A stretch of 64,000 nucleotides of DNA from Candidatus Amulumruptor caecigallinarius (GTDB lineage Bacteria > Bacteroidota > Bacteroidia > Bacteroidales > Muribaculaceae), in contig CALUMU010000004.1 of NCBI GenBank assembly GCA_944321825.1, forward strand, positions 1-64,000, written 5' to 3'. The translations under genes were made by a program, and so were the position numbers. Shown piece after piece: positions 34,766 to 44,822 of the stretch (positions are counted from its first letter, which is position 1; each line of letters starts with the position of its first letter). Below the pieces are notes generated by a model. It searched no databases and was not told where the DNA came from. It was given only the letters and a program-made list of their open reading frames with translations.

Positions 34766-35152
34766 TTAACGCTTGCTGAACTGGAAGCGCTTGCGTGCTT
34801 TGGGGCGACCGGGCTTTTTACGCTCGACAGCACGGGGGTCGCGGGTCATGAAGCCTTCGGCGCGGAGAGCGGCCTTGTCTTCAGGATTGATTTTGACGAG
34901 GGCGCGGGCGATGGCGAGACGGAGAGCTTCGGCCTGGCCTTTGTAGCCGCCACCGTCGAGATTGACCTTGATGTCATATTTTTCTACTACATCGAGCTTG
35001 GTGAGAGGCTGCTTTACGATGTACTGCAGAATGGATGAGGGGAAATACACCTCAAGGGGGCGCTTGTTTATTGTGATGGTGCCGTTGCCTTCTTTGACGA
35101 TTACGCGGGCCACTGCGGCCTTACGACGGCCAATTGCGTTGATTGTTTCCAT
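34766..35152 (-). CDS. rpsI: 30S ribosomal protein S9
   Basis: The 128-residue S9 has the start METINAIGRRKAAVARV and the conserved basic C-terminal tail RKKPGRPKARKRFQFSKR that reaches the P-site tRNA. It begins 9 bases after the rplM stop codon, as in most bacteria. Confidence 0.97.
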   Translation of the reverse strand: METINAIGRRKAAVARVIVKEGNGTITINKRPLEVYFPSSILQYIVKQPLTKLDVVEKYDIKVNLDGGGYKGQAEALRLAIARALVKINPEDKAALRAEGFMTRDPRAVERKKPGRPKARKRFQFSKR

Positions 35153-35161
35153 GCCGTAGTG

Positions 35162-35641
35162 TTATTTGATGGTGTTGATGTCGATGACTTTGGGGTTCTG
35201 AGCCTGATGGGGATGCTCTGCGCCGAGGTACACGTGCATGTTGCCGATGAGTGTGCGGCCAAGACGGTTCTTGGGGAGCATACCTTTCATAACCTTGATG
35301 AAAAGGGGGTTGTAGCCCGGCTTGAGGTGCTTGTTGCGGGCTTTCTTCATCAGAATCTCGGGGGTGGCTGTGCGCTGTCCGCCGGGATAGCCGGTATAGC
35401 TCAGGTATTCACGGTCGGTCATCTTTTTGCCAGTCAGAATCACCTTGTCGGCATTGATGATGATTACGTTGTCGCCACATTCTACGTTAGGCGAGTAGTA
35501 GGGCTTGTTTTTGCCACGGAGGATTTTCGCAACCTTTGAGCAAAGGCGGCCGAGCACCTGGTCGGTGGCATCGATTACTACCCATTCCCTTTCGACGCTC
35601 TGGGCGTTGGGGCAGGGAGTCTTGAAACTTAAAGTATCCAC
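35162..35641 (-). CDS. rplM: 50S ribosomal protein L13
   Basis: L13 is an early assembly protein of the 50S subunit. The 159-residue product shows EWVVIDATDQVLGRL, YLSYTGYPGGQR and MLPKNRLGR. The start is the GTG at 35639-35641 (VDTLSFKTP, corresponding to MDTLSYKT in Bacteroides). An ATG-started frame back to 35728 would add 29 residues with no family support. The promoter is at 35757-35787. Confidence 0.94.
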   Translation of the reverse strand: MDTLSFKTPCPNAQSVEREWVVIDATDQVLGRLCSKVAKILRGKNKPYYSPNVECGDNVIIINADKVILTGKKMTDREYLSYTGYPGGQRTATPEILMKKARNKHLKPGYNPLFIKVMKGMLPKNRLGRTLIGNMHVYLGAEHPHQAQNPKVIDINTIK

Positions 35642-35756
35642 TTGTCTTAAATGTTTAATTAATAGTTTGTTGCATGGGCGTGTCAAATATATCTGCTCGG
35701 CCAAAAGCACACATATTGACATGCCCAAATGTTATTAATTGGACATAATCGGACTG

Positions 35757-35787
35757 CAAAGGTAGCGATTTTCTTCGGCTTATGCAA
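35757..35787 (-). promoter_or_regulatory. Promoter of the rplM-rpsI-rpsB-tsf cluster
   Basis: On the minus strand TTG (35785-35787), 20 bases, TACCTTTG (35757-35764). Confidence 0.65.
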
Positions 35788-35928
35788 TACCTTGGCACTT
35801 ATGTAAATTGCAAAAAATGATGCATATAATATATAATACATGGTGGTGGTCGGCGGAATTGTATCGACGCATCATCTGCTTGTCGTAAAAGAGCTATGGC
35901 GGTAGCGTCATATTTATGGGAAATTGCG

Positions 35929-35936
35929 TACCTTTG
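35929..35936 (+). promoter_or_regulatory. Probable -7 box of guaA
   Basis: TACCTTTG at 35929-35936. It overlaps the first codons of a longer guaA frame (35924), supporting the start at 36017. Confidence 0.5.
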
Positions 35937-36016
35937 CACTGCGCATGGCCGGTGGCGCAGAGCTTCATCTATGCGTTATAGTAGTATCATATCCACATTC
36001 TATCCACACACTCCCA

Positions 36017-37540
36017 ATGCAAGAAAAGATAATCATTCTTGATTTCGGGTCGCAGACCACCCAGCTGATAGGCCGGCGTGTCCGCGAGCTCAATATGTAT
36101 TGTGAAATAGTCCCGTACAACAAGTTCCCCGCCGACGACCCGTCGGTGATAGGTGTCATCCTCTCCGGTTCGCCTTTCTCGGTCTACGATGATAAGGCTT
36201 TCAGGATGCAGCTCGACACTGTCCGGGGCAAATATCCTGTACTCGGCATATGCTATGGTGCGCAGTTCATAGCCTACGAGTGCGGAGGCTCTGTAGAACC
36301 GGCGGCTTCACGGGAATACGGACGTGCCCACTTGAGCTATATAGATTCGCGCAATCAGCTGTTTTGCGGCATACAGGCCGGCACACAGGTGTGGATGAGC
36401 CATGGCGACACTATAACATCCATCCCTGACACATTTGAAATCATTGCGTCGACCGACCATGTGAAAGTGGCGGCTTATCAGATTAAAGGGGAGAAGACCT
36501 GGGGTGTGCAGTTCCACCCGGAGGTGTTCCATTCGATAGCCGGCACGGACTTGCTGAAAAATTTCGTGGTTAATATCTGCGGTGGCAAGCAGGACTGGAA
36601 TGCAGCCTCGTTCATAGATTCGACTGTTCAGTCGCTCCGCGAGCAGCTCGGTGACGACAAGGTGGTGCTGGGGCTGAGCGGAGGCGTGGATTCGTCGGTT
36701 GCGGCGGTGCTTTTAAATAAAGCTATCGGCAAGAATCTGACGTGTATATTCGTCGACCATGGCATGTTGCGCAAAAACGAATTTAAAAATGTGCTTCATG
36801 ACTATGAATGCCTCGGTCTCAACGTAATCGGTGTCGATGCCTCAGAGAAGTTCTTCGGCGAACTGGCTGGTGTTACCGACCCTGAGCGTAAGCGCAAGAT
36901 TATCGGCAAGGGCTTTATCGATGTCTTTGACGAGGAAGCCCGTAAGATCTCCGATGTGAAGTGGCTGGCCCAGGGGACTATCTATCCTGACTGCATAGAG
37001 TCGCTGTCGATAACCGGTACGACCATAAAGAGCCATCACAATGTGGGCGGTCTGCCTGAAAAGATGAATCTTAAGCTGTGCGAACCTCTCCGGCTGCTTT
37101 TCAAGGACGAAGTCCGTGCCGTAGGCCATGAACTCGGTATGCCCGACCACCTGATCAAGCGCCACCCATTCCCAGGCCCCGGCTTGGCGGTGCGTATCCT
37201 TGGCGACATCACCCCTGAGAAGGTGGCTGTGCTTCAGGAGGCAGACGACATCTTCATACAAGGTCTGCGCGATTGGGACCTGTATGACAAGGTGTGGCAG
37301 GCGGGAGCGATACTCCTGCCAGTGCAGAGCGTCGGAGTCATGGGCGATGAGCGTACATATGAGCGCGCCGTGGCTCTCCGTGCCGTCACATCTACCGATG
37401 CGATGACTGCCGACTGGGCGCATCTGCCGTATGACTTTATGGCTAAAGTCAGCAACGACATCATCAACAAGGTGAAGGGTGTGAACCGCGTCTGCTACGA
37501 CATCTCATCCAAACCGCCGGCAACCATCGAGTGGGAATAA
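36017..37540 (+). CDS. guaA: GMP synthase (glutamine-hydrolysing)
   Basis: Makes GMP from XMP, ATP and glutamine. The 507-residue protein has an N-terminal class I glutamine amidotransferase with catalytic Cys79 (GICYGAQ), His/Glu in FHPEVFH, the ATP-pyrophosphatase P-loop SGGVDSS at 221-227, and the C-terminal dimerisation part ending KPPATIEWE. The start [13 protein letters not shown] matches the family. Confidence 0.97.
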   Translation: MQEKIIILDFGSQTTQLIGRRVRELNMYCEIVPYNKFPADDPSVIGVILSGSPFSVYDDKAFRMQLDTVRGKYPVLGICYGAQFIAYECGGSVEPAASREYGRAHLSYIDSRNQLFCGIQAGTQVWMSHGDTITSIPDTFEIIASTDHVKVAAYQIKGEKTWGVQFHPEVFHSIAGTDLLKNFVVNICGGKQDWNAASFIDSTVQSLREQLGDDKVVLGLSGGVDSSVAAVLLNKAIGKNLTCIFVDHGMLRKNEFKNVLHDYECLGLNVIGVDASEKFFGELAGVTDPERKRKIIGKGFIDVFDEEARKISDVKWLAQGTIYPDCIESLSITGTTIKSHHNVGGLPEKMNLKLCEPLRLLFKDEVRAVGHELGMPDHLIKRHPFPGPGLAVRILGDITPEKVAVLQEADDIFIQGLRDWDLYDKVWQAGAILLPVQSVGVMGDERTYERAVALRAVTSTDAMTADWAHLPYDFMAKVSNDIINKVKGVNRVCYDISSKPPATIEWE

Positions 37541-37587
37541 GCCTGACATACACACATTCTGTGTATTTCTATATAAAAAGTTACAGG

Positions 37588-37625
37588 AAAGTGCGACCCG
37601 GATATGCAGGGCCGCACTTTTTACG
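37588..37625 (+). terminator. Terminator of guaA
   Basis: AAAGTGCG (37588-37595) pairs with CGCACTTT (37613-37620), with an inner CCC/GGG, followed by TTACG. Confidence 0.7.
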
Positions 37626-37720
37626 TTATCACATACTGAAACAGGCTATGTCGCTATATCGTTTGGTAGAAGAGTAAAAAGTTATTAAATTAGGCGGTAC
37701 TTCTTAACCTGTTTTTCCCC

Positions 37721-39301
37721 ATGCGTCGATTGTTTAGTCTTTTGGTATATGTGTCATGCGCATTGACATCGTGGCCGTCAGATGTCTGCGATTCGCTTCT
37801 GACACGCCTTGACCGGATGCTTCCCGACAGGGGCGTTTATGAGCGAGACAGGAGGGCTCTCATAGATAAAGCCAAAGCAGATTACATGACAGCATCTACG
37901 ACCGCCGACAAATATAATGTATTGCGCGGGTTGTATAAGGGCTACAGATCGTATCGCATCGACTCCGCGTTAATAGTAGCGGACGAGAGGCTTGCATTGG
38001 CCAACGAGCTTGCAGACCCGTCGAAGATAGCCTCTGCGACTATCAATCTCGCAGAGAGCTATGCCAAGTCGGGGGCTTATGACAAAGCAATAGAGCTGCT
38101 CGACACTCTGGAGGATGAGACCCTTGAAGACTACCACCGCAAATACCGTAACAGCGTATACCGTACCGTCTACGGCATGAAGTACGGGGCGGCTCTGCTT
38201 GACCGAGAACGCGTGGACGCACTGGAGAAGCTGCGTCATTACAGGTCGTTGAGTCTGGCGGAATCGCCGGTCAATTCGAGCAGCTACTATATGCTTCAGG
38301 CGCAACGTTTGAGTGATGCCGGCATGAATCAGGAAGCAGTGGCGAAGATGGAGGCGGCTAAGGAGAAATTCGACTTTTCTGACAATCCACAGATGCTGTA
38401 CACTATGGGGGAGATATATCTGGCTGCCGGTATGGCGGATGAAGCCAAAGAGTGTCTGGTCCGTTCGGCTATTCTTGATGTTTCGTCGGGGACAAAAGAA
38501 TATGCGTCGATGATATTGCTTGCTTCGGTGCTTTATGACCAAGGAGATATAAGGAGAGCCTTTGAGTATATCAACTGTGCATTCGAGGATGCCATATTTT
38601 CCAAGGCAAATTTCCGCACGGCGGAGGTTATGAAAGTCATGCCGGTCATAGACGCTGCTTTCCATATGGCTGAAAGGGAAGCAACTGAGCGCAATCGCCG
38701 ATATCTGAGTGTGGCGTTCCTGTCGGTAGCGGTACTGCTGGTGTCGATACTGTTTCTCATCCGCACCCTGCGCCGCAACAGGCAGATGCTTGCCACTATA
38801 GCCGATGTCAACAAGCGTCTGGAATTGCAAAACTCGGCTCTTGTCAAGGCCGAGGCGGTAAAGTTGAAGTACATCAACATACTTATGATGGCCTATGCCG
38901 GGTATATATCCAAACTCAAGGAATTCAGGAAGTCGGTGTCAAGGCTAATGAAAGCCGGCCAGTACCAGCAGACCATGGATTTGGTGAAATCCGACAGGCT
39001 TGAATCGCGGGAGCTTTCCGATTTCCATGCCATGTTTGACGAAGCCTTCATGTCAATGTTCCCTGATTTCATAGACAAGGTCAATGCTTATTTCAAGTCA
39101 CCGTTTGTGTTGAAGTCGCCGGGGCGGCTGTCGCCCGAATTGAGGGTTGTGGCTATGATGCGGTTGGGCATAACCTCCACCGATGAAATCGCCAGCATGT
39201 TGCATTATACCCCTCAGACGGTTTACAACTACCGCTCCGCCATCCGCTCCATGCTCGTCGTCCCCAAAGACGAATTTGAAGCTGCTGTGAGCGCTATCTG
39301 A
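37721..39301 (+). CDS. Membrane-bound TPR transcriptional regulator (DUF6377-type)
   Basis: A 526-residue protein. It has a signal/anchor start, a periplasmic helical TPR part (about residues 25-320), one membrane helix near 327-347 (VAFLSVAVLLVSILFLIRT), a cytoplasmic coiled coil (about 355-390), and a C-terminal HTH of LuxR/response-regulator type (ELRVVAMMRLGITSTDEIASML, then TPQTVYNYRSAIRS). This is the DUF6377/SusR-like one-component layout of Bacteroidota regulators, which sense a periplasmic signal and act on a nearby gene. The probable target is the large secreted protein 198 bases downstream, as inference from position. Confidence 0.8.
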   Translation: MRRLFSLLVYVSCALTSWPSDVCDSLLTRLDRMLPDRGVYERDRRALIDKAKADYMTASTTADKYNVLRGLYKGYRSYRIDSALIVADERLALANELADPSKIASATINLAESYAKSGAYDKAIELLDTLEDETLEDYHRKYRNSVYRTVYGMKYGAALLDRERVDALEKLRHYRSLSLAESPVNSSSYYMLQAQRLSDAGMNQEAVAKMEAAKEKFDFSDNPQMLYTMGEIYLAAGMADEAKECLVRSAILDVSSGTKEYASMILLASVLYDQGDIRRAFEYINCAFEDAIFSKANFRTAEVMKVMPVIDAAFHMAEREATERNRRYLSVAFLSVAVLLVSILFLIRTLRRNRQMLATIADVNKRLELQNSALVKAEAVKLKYINILMMAYAGYISKLKEFRKSVSRLMKAGQYQQTMDLVKSDRLESRELSDFHAMFDEAFMSMFPDFIDKVNAYFKSPFVLKSPGRLSPELRVVAMMRLGITSTDEIASMLHYTPQTVYNYRSAIRSMLVVPKDEFEAAVSAI

Positions 39302-39437
39302 CTACGTTAGTTTTGACCTATTTATCTAATTATCGCGTGGAGTTAATCTACTTTGTAGGTCTGTGGATGACACATTAAACGCTTATAAACCACTAATATA
39401 TGTGGTAAACGCATCTACTTGACGGTTCTAATCAGAC

Positions 39438-39468
39438 CTGTATGGACGGATATGGATGCATAACTTTG
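39438..39468 (+). promoter_or_regulatory. Promoter of the esterase/PHP fusion gene
   Basis: CTG at 39438-39440 (near-match to TTG), 20 bases, TAACTTTG at 39461-39468. The gene therefore has its own promoter and is not only read through from the regulator gene. Confidence 0.5.
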
Positions 39469-39499
39469 CGGTGTATTCACCAATTCAATTTATGCAACC

Positions 39500-42400
39500 A
39501 TGAAAAAGTTGATTGTTCTGCTATCGGCGGTGATTGCTGTCGTGCAGATAGGACGTTCGGCCACTTTTGATGTCAAGGTGCCTGAAGGGACTAAAAAATG
39601 TTATGTATGCGGCAAGTTCAATGGCTGGTCGGCTGTTGACGCAGTAGCGATGACGATGGTCGACACTGACCGCTTCAAGCTGGAACTTCCCGATGTAAGC
39701 GAGAGCGATGTCGCCAACGGGTTCAAGTATCTCTGCGGGCGTGACTGGGCGTATGTAGAGAAAAGCGCATCAGGAGGAGAGATAGACAACCGTACTGTCA
39801 CCGGCTCGCCGGACGTTGTGGGTTCATGGGCCTCTGTACCCCAGTGGGAGGTGGAGACTTTGGAAATGGTACTCAATGGCATCAGCCGGCAGGTGAGGGT
39901 CTATCTTCCTGAAGGTTACGATGAGTCGTCAGAGGCATACCCGGTCATGTACTACAACACCGTGCAGCAGCGATATAACAATGCTGGTGCTGACGATGAC
40001 CGGGGCGATGATTTCTTCGGGTCTGTGTCGTGGAATGCTCACGAGACTATGGAGGCTCTCCGCTCCGAGGGTGTGAGTCCGTATATCATGGTGGAGGTGA
40101 GCAGCTTCCTGCCGGAGAACACCGTGGACTACAATGAAGATTTTGAAGGCACCGGCTGTGCTGACGAATGGCTGACAGCATTTGTCGGCGAGCTGATGCC
40201 GGCTATCAACTCGCGTTACCGCGTGGCTGACGAAGCGGCTACAATCGTCGGTGCCGACTATGGAGCGTTGTTCGGTCTGTATACCGCTATTTCGCGGCCT
40301 GATTTGTTCGGGCGCTGCGTTGCCATGTCGCCTATGCTGTGGATTAATCCCGGTACTTTTGATGAGCTGGCAGCATCGGCATCTGAACGCACCGCTGCGC
40401 AGTATTTCTATCTGTCGTCAGGCTCGCTTGAGCCAGGCTGGATGACGCAAGGTGTGTCTTCACTGGCAGATGCCCTCGGCGGCATATCCGGGGCTGTCGT
40501 ACACAATGTCGTATTTGAGGGCGCAGCCCATGACGATGAGGATTGGGGAGCGTCATTCGGCAACATCCTCCGGGCGATGGCCGACGGCAGCAGCCCGTCA
40601 GCCAAGGTGAACGCAGTGCGCAGCAAAGCGGTGTCAAGGGCTGCTGCGGACTTCGCTTCATCGGTCTACACGCTCTACGCAGGTGAGGATGCTGACAACA
40701 TGCAGCGTATAGGCACTCTGGCTTACACGGAAGATTTCCGTAAGCAGGGCAGCTCGACGGCTGTAAAGGCATATGTGATAACCAACGACATTGCAGCCTC
40801 GTTAAAAAGCAAATACTACTGGAATGTGGCTTGCGGAGAAGATGCTTCGGCGGGATGGCTGTTGGCTGACAATAAAAGCATTGGGTTCTCATCCAAAAAA
40901 GATGAAATATCATGGCACAACGTAGCGGTGCTGGAGGACGGCACAACGGCCAATGTGGCAGCACATTCCAAGGGATTCAAAGTCGTTACTGCCACATCAA
41001 GCACGGCTATGACCCGTGGCGAGGCTCATCTGCAGACGGCTACGGTGAAATTTCCCGGGGCTGACAAGAGCTTCTCGGTGCATTACGGCAGCGTCAACTC
41101 GGCTTCGGATATGGGAGCCATTTCCGCAGTATGCAATGTGAGCGACAATTGTGTAGAGGCTGTGGTTACATATGATTTCAATCTCAATAAAGTGACTGTC
41201 GAAGAGACCGCTTTCGGCCAGTCGCTTGATGATGTGGTCGTAGAAAGCTTTACGGCAGTTCCGGCTGTATGCAGTGTGGGGCAGGATGTGGCTGTCTCTT
41301 TGGTCCTTGACGGCTCTTGCGGCGTGGAGATAAGCTGCCAGCGAGATTTTGCCGAAGATGTGCCGGTCGATGTGCGTCGTGGCTCCGACGGCTCGTATGA
41401 GATGACGCTCTCCGGGGTCAAGGAAGGCATATATACATTTATGGTGGATCTGGTCAACGGAAGCAACCGGCTGGACGGTGCCGCCGAAATCAATGTGAGA
41501 GTGTTGTCCTCGTCGACCTCGTCGGCATCTACGCTGCTGACCGTTAATCCCTATCGGTCGGTCGATTGGTCGTCTATCGGACGTTACAAGGCCAACTTCC
41601 ATACGCACACCTCGCAGTCGTTCGATACCAAATTCACTACGACTGAAGTCGTTGACCGCTATCGTGCTGCCGGTTACAGCATCTTGTCGCTTACCGACCA
41701 TGATGCCAACTCGTATCCATGGAACATGTTCAGCTTGTATAACCCTGCTGCCGAGGACCGCGACCCGTGGTCGATGGGTATGCTTGCCGTCCCCGGAGTC
41801 GAACTCAGCAAAGACAGGCGTAACTCGTGGAGCGAAAAGACAGGAGGGGAGTTCAACCATCACAATGATTTCTTCACAGGACGCAAAGGGCAGGAGTTCA
41901 TGTCGCTTCGCGAGTCGTATGCCTATACCCAGGCGATAGGGGGTATGCAGATTATCAACCATCCGGGGCAGTACTGGAATCTTTCAACGACATATACCCC
42001 CGGAGCTAAGAACTCTCCTGAGTGGCATGCCGAAAATTTCCGTCTCTATGACTCGTTGATAGGTCTTGAGGTATACAATCAGGGCAACCGCCGACCCAAT
42101 GACCGCATACTCTGGGATCAGGTGCTGACCCTCACGATGCCCGAACGCCCGGTATGGGGATATTCGTGCGACGATACCCATACGGCCGAACAGTATTTCC
42201 GCAACTATGAGTTCATGCTCATGCCTGAGCTGACCATCGATGCCCTCAAGGAAGCCATGCGGGAGGGCCAGTTAGTGATCTCATATGAATATACTGGCTC
42301 GGGCGAGAACAAGGCCCCTGCTGTGACATCTATCGACGTGGATGAAAGCCGCAGTCTGATTACCGTGGTGTCAGATGATGCCGACATGATCGAATGGATT

Positions 42401-42841
42401 AGCTCTACCCATCAGGAACAGTCAGGTGTGGCTTCGTCAAGAAAGAGCACTGTGGTAGGAATCGGCAAGACTTTTGATTATAGTGGTTTCCAAGGGTCGT
42501 ATGTGAGGGCTCGGCTGACCAACAAATATGGTGAGACGGCCATACAGCCTTTCGGGTTTGTAGCCGATGGCCAGTCATCGGTCGACGATGTCCGTTCGAC
42601 TACTCCTGGTGTGGAATTTTCGGTGGCTCTTGCACAGGATGCTTCCACGGCAGTAGTCACCTGCTCGGAGCCGATGACTCGCATATCCTTTGTCAATGCA
42701 GCTGGCGTAGTTGCCAAGACTGTCGAATGTGGTGCCGACTGCGAAGTCTCTGTCAACGTTGACAATCTTGCTCATGGAGCTTATGTGATAGTAGGGGCTA
42801 CCGAGCGTGCCGCCTACACCGCGAAGCTGATGCTGCCGTGA
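39500..42841 (+). CDS. Large secreted esterase-like/PHP-domain fusion protein
   Basis: A 1113-residue secreted protein: signal peptide to about GRSA (residue 21); a small N-terminal beta domain (22-110) of CBM48/isoamylase-N type; an esterase-D-like alpha/beta hydrolase fold (about 115-365) whose nucleophile elbow reads GADYG at 251-255, with Asp253 where serine is expected, while His344 (EGAAHDD) is kept; beta-rich domains (about 390-680); a PHP metal-phosphoesterase domain with HTHT at 701-704, TDHD at 732-735, GVELS, NHPG and DDTH at 891-894; then an Ig-like part and a C-terminal sorting-like tail ending KLMLP. The PHP ligands look complete, the esterase site does not. The substrate is unknown. 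Confidence 0.75.
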   Translation: MKKLIVLLSAVIAVVQIGRSATFDVKVPEGTKKCYVCGKFNGWSAVDAVAMTMVDTDRFKLELPDVSESDVANGFKYLCGRDWAYVEKSASGGEIDNRTVTGSPDVVGSWASVPQWEVETLEMVLNGISRQVRVYLPEGYDESSEAYPVMYYNTVQQRYNNAGADDDRGDDFFGSVSWNAHETMEALRSEGVSPYIMVEVSSFLPENTVDYNEDFEGTGCADEWLTAFVGELMPAINSRYRVADEAATIVGADYGALFGLYTAISRPDLFGRCVAMSPMLWINPGTFDELAASASERTAAQYFYLSSGSLEPGWMTQGVSSLADALGGISGAVVHNVVFEGAAHDDEDWGASFGNILRAMADGSSPSAKVNAVRSKAVSRAAADFASSVYTLYAGEDADNMQRIGTLAYTEDFRKQGSSTAVKAYVITNDIAASLKSKYYWNVACGEDASAGWLLADNKSIGFSSKKDEISWHNVAVLEDGTTANVAAHSKGFKVVTATSSTAMTRGEAHLQTATVKFPGADKSFSVHYGSVNSASDMGAISAVCNVSDNCVEAVVTYDFNLNKVTVEETAFGQSLDDVVVESFTAVPAVCSVGQDVAVSLVLDGSCGVEISCQRDFAEDVPVDVRRGSDGSYEMTLSGVKEGIYTFMVDLVNGSNRLDGAAEINVRVLSSSTSSASTLLTVNPYRSVDWSSIGRYKANFHTHTSQSFDTKFTTTEVVDRYRAAGYSILSLTDHDANSYPWNMFSLYNPAAEDRDPWSMGMLAVPGVELSKDRRNSWSEKTGGEFNHHNDFFTGRKGQEFMSLRESYAYTQAIGGMQIINHPGQYWNLSTTYTPGAKNSPEWHAENFRLYDSLIGLEVYNQGNRRPNDRILWDQVLTLTMPERPVWGYSCDDTHTAEQYFRNYEFMLMPELTIDALKEAMREGQLVISYEYTGSGENKAPAVTSIDVDESRSLITVVSDDADMIEWISSTHQEQSGVASSRKSTVVGIGKTFDYSGFQGSYVRARLTNKYGETAIQPFGFVADGQSSVDDVRSTTPGVEFSVALAQDASTAVVTCSEPMTRISFVNAAGVVAKTVECGADCEVSVNVDNLAHGAYVIVGATERAAYTAKLMLP

Positions 42842-42851
42842 CATATAAGAC

Positions 42852-42901
42852 AAGAATATTGACAGAGGGAGCCGCTAAAGCGGCTCCCTCTGTCAATATT
42901 C
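42852..42901. terminator. Bidirectional terminator between the fusion gene and fumarase
   Basis: A perfect 24-bp stem (aagaatattgacagagggag with its mirror arm) with a two-base centre lies exactly between two convergent genes. Confidence 0.85.
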
Positions 42902-42922
42902 TTACAGGAATAGATGTTATTG

Positions 42923-44584
42923 TCAGTGGGCGTTGTTGTTGGAGAGGGCGCAAGATTTGCATTTCTCGGAGATTTCGGTGAAGAAGTCGTTGCCCTTGTC
43001 ATCTACGAGGATGAAGGCGGGGAAATCTTCAACTTCGATTTTCCAGATGGCTTCCATGCCGAGTTCGGGATATTCGAGCAGTTCGACTTTCTTGATGGAG
43101 TTCTGCGCGAGCACTGCGGCAGGTCCGCCTATCGAGCCGAGGTAGAATCCGCCATGCTTGTGGCATGCGTCTGTCACCTGCTTGGAGCGGTTACCCTTGG
43201 CTATCATCACCATCGAGCCTCCTGCTGCCTGGAACTGGTCGACATAGCTGTCCATACGTCCGGCTGTTGTCGGGCCGAATGAACCAGATGCCATGCCGGC
43301 AGGTGTTTTGGCCGGTCCGGCGTAGTAGATGGGATGGTCTTTGAGATACTGGGGCATCTCCTCGCCACGGTCCAGACGCTCTTTGATTTTGGCATGGGCT
43401 ATGTCGCGGCCCACTATTATTGTGCCGTTGAGGCTCAAACGTGTGCTCACGGGGTACTGGCTGAGCTGCTTGAGTATTTCGGGCATCGGGCGGTTGAGGT
43501 CAACTGTGATTACATCCCCTTCGCCGGCCTTGCGGTACTCTTCGGGGATGAGTTCGCCGGGGTTGGAGTCAAGTTTTTCAATCCATAGGCCGTCGCGGTT
43601 GATTTTCGCTTTGACATTGCGGTCGGCCGAGCAGCTTACGCCCAGACCTACCGGGCAAGAAGCACCGTGGCGGGGCAGACGGACTACGCGGATGTCATGG
43701 GCAAAATATTTGCCACCGAACTGCGCACCGAGACCTAATTTCTGGGCTTCTTTGAGCAATTCCTTTTCCAACTCTATGTCACGGAAAGCGTGGCCAAGCT
43801 CATTGCCCTGGGTAGGCAGCGAGTCGAGATATTTGACGGACGCTTTCTTTACCGTGGCGAGGTTCATCTCGGCTGATGTGCCTCCGATGACAAATGCGAT
43901 GTGATAGGGGGGACATGCCGCTGTGCCGAGCGACTTCATCTTCTCGACCAAAAAGGGGATAAGGGTCTTGGGATTGATGAGGGCTTTGGTCTCTTGGTAG
44001 AGGTATGTCTTGTTGGCAGAGCCGCCGCCTTTGGCTACGAAAAGGAAATTGTATTCCATGCCTTCGGTGGCGTGGATGTCGATTTGGGCAGGCAGGTTGC
44101 AGCCTGTGTTGACCTCGTCGTACATGTTGAGCGGAGCGTTCTGCGAGTAGCGCAGATTATCCTCGGTGTATGTCTCGTAGACACCTTTGCTGAGAAGCTC
44201 CTCGTCGTCGGCACCTGTCCATACCGCCTGGCCTTTGTTGCCGTGGATGATAGCGGTGCCGGTGTCCTGGCAGAATGGCAGCTGTCCCTTGGCTGCGACT
44301 TCGGCGTTGCGGAGCATGGTCAGAGCCACAAACTTATCGTTTTGACTGGCTTCAGGGTCATTGAGTATCTTAGCCACCATCTCGTTGTGTTCGCGACGCA
44401 GCATGAAAGCATTATCGTGGGTGGCCTGGCGGGCTAATACGGTCAATGCTTTAGGGTCGATTACAAGCATCTCGTGGCCACCCCAGTTTTCTACTTTCAC
44501 GTAGTCGGAGGTCAGATGGTAGTATTCAGTGGTATCCGGTCCCAGAGGGAACATCTTCTGATACTTGAAAGGTTTTGTTGCCAT
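42923..44584 (-). CDS. Fumarate hydratase, class I (iron-sulfur)
   Basis: Interconverts fumarate and malate with an oxygen-sensitive [4Fe-4S] cluster. The 553-residue protein has the class I alpha part ([25 protein letters not shown], cluster Cys region [19 protein letters not shown]) and the beta part ([15 protein letters not shown]) fused in one chain, as in E. coli FumA/FumB. In Bacteroidota this enzyme serves the reductive branch to succinate/propionate. It stands alone, with convergent genes on one side and the Ton operon terminator on the other. Confidence 0.95.
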   Translation of the reverse strand: MATKPFKYQKMFPLGPDTTEYYHLTSDYVKVENWGGHEMLVIDPKALTVLARQATHDNAFMLRREHNEMVAKILNDPEASQNDKFVALTMLRNAEVAAKGQLPFCQDTGTAIIHGNKGQAVWTGADDEELLSKGVYETYTEDNLRYSQNAPLNMYDEVNTGCNLPAQIDIHATEGMEYNFLFVAKGGGSANKTYLYQETKALINPKTLIPFLVEKMKSLGTAACPPYHIAFVIGGTSAEMNLATVKKASVKYLDSLPTQGNELGHAFRDIELEKELLKEAQKLGLGAQFGGKYFAHDIRVVRLPRHGASCPVGLGVSCSADRNVKAKINRDGLWIEKLDSNPGELIPEEYRKAGEGDVITVDLNRPMPEILKQLSQYPVSTRLSLNGTIIVGRDIAHAKIKERLDRGEEMPQYLKDHPIYYAGPAKTPAGMASGSFGPTTAGRMDSYVDQFQAAGGSMVMIAKGNRSKQVTDACHKHGGFYLGSIGGPAAVLAQNSIKKVELLEYPELGMEAIWKIEVEDFPAFILVDDKGNDFFTEISEKCKSCALSNNNAH

Positions 44585-44718
44585 GGTAGGTTGGTTATAG
44601 TTGTTACTTCATAAATATATGCCTTGCAAAGAGCTGTAATAGTCATATTACAGCTATTACATTGATGGTCTGCTCTGCACAAATTTAGCGTAATTTTCTC
44701 AAACAAGCAACAATAAAT

Positions 44719-44753
44719 AAAGCCCCCGCACATGTGTGTGCGCGGGGGCTTTA
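44719..44753 (-). terminator. Terminator of the Ton operon
   Basis: taaagcccccgc (44719-44730) pairs with gcgggggcttta (44742-44753). On the minus strand it lies about 70 bases after the tonB stop codon. Confidence 0.75.
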
Positions 44754-44822
44754 TGTTCGGGATGTCGGTAGTGATTCAGAACTTGTCGGTCGGAATCGCT
44801 GCCTTACTCAGCATCCGTGGGA

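Larger units (their letters stand above)
35642..36016. other. Divergent promoter region of rplM and guaA
   Basis: It holds the leftward rplM promoter (35757-35787) and a rightward TACCTTTG box (35929-35936). The rplM leader is about 115 bases and could host autoregulation; no specific fold was identified. Confidence 0.6.
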
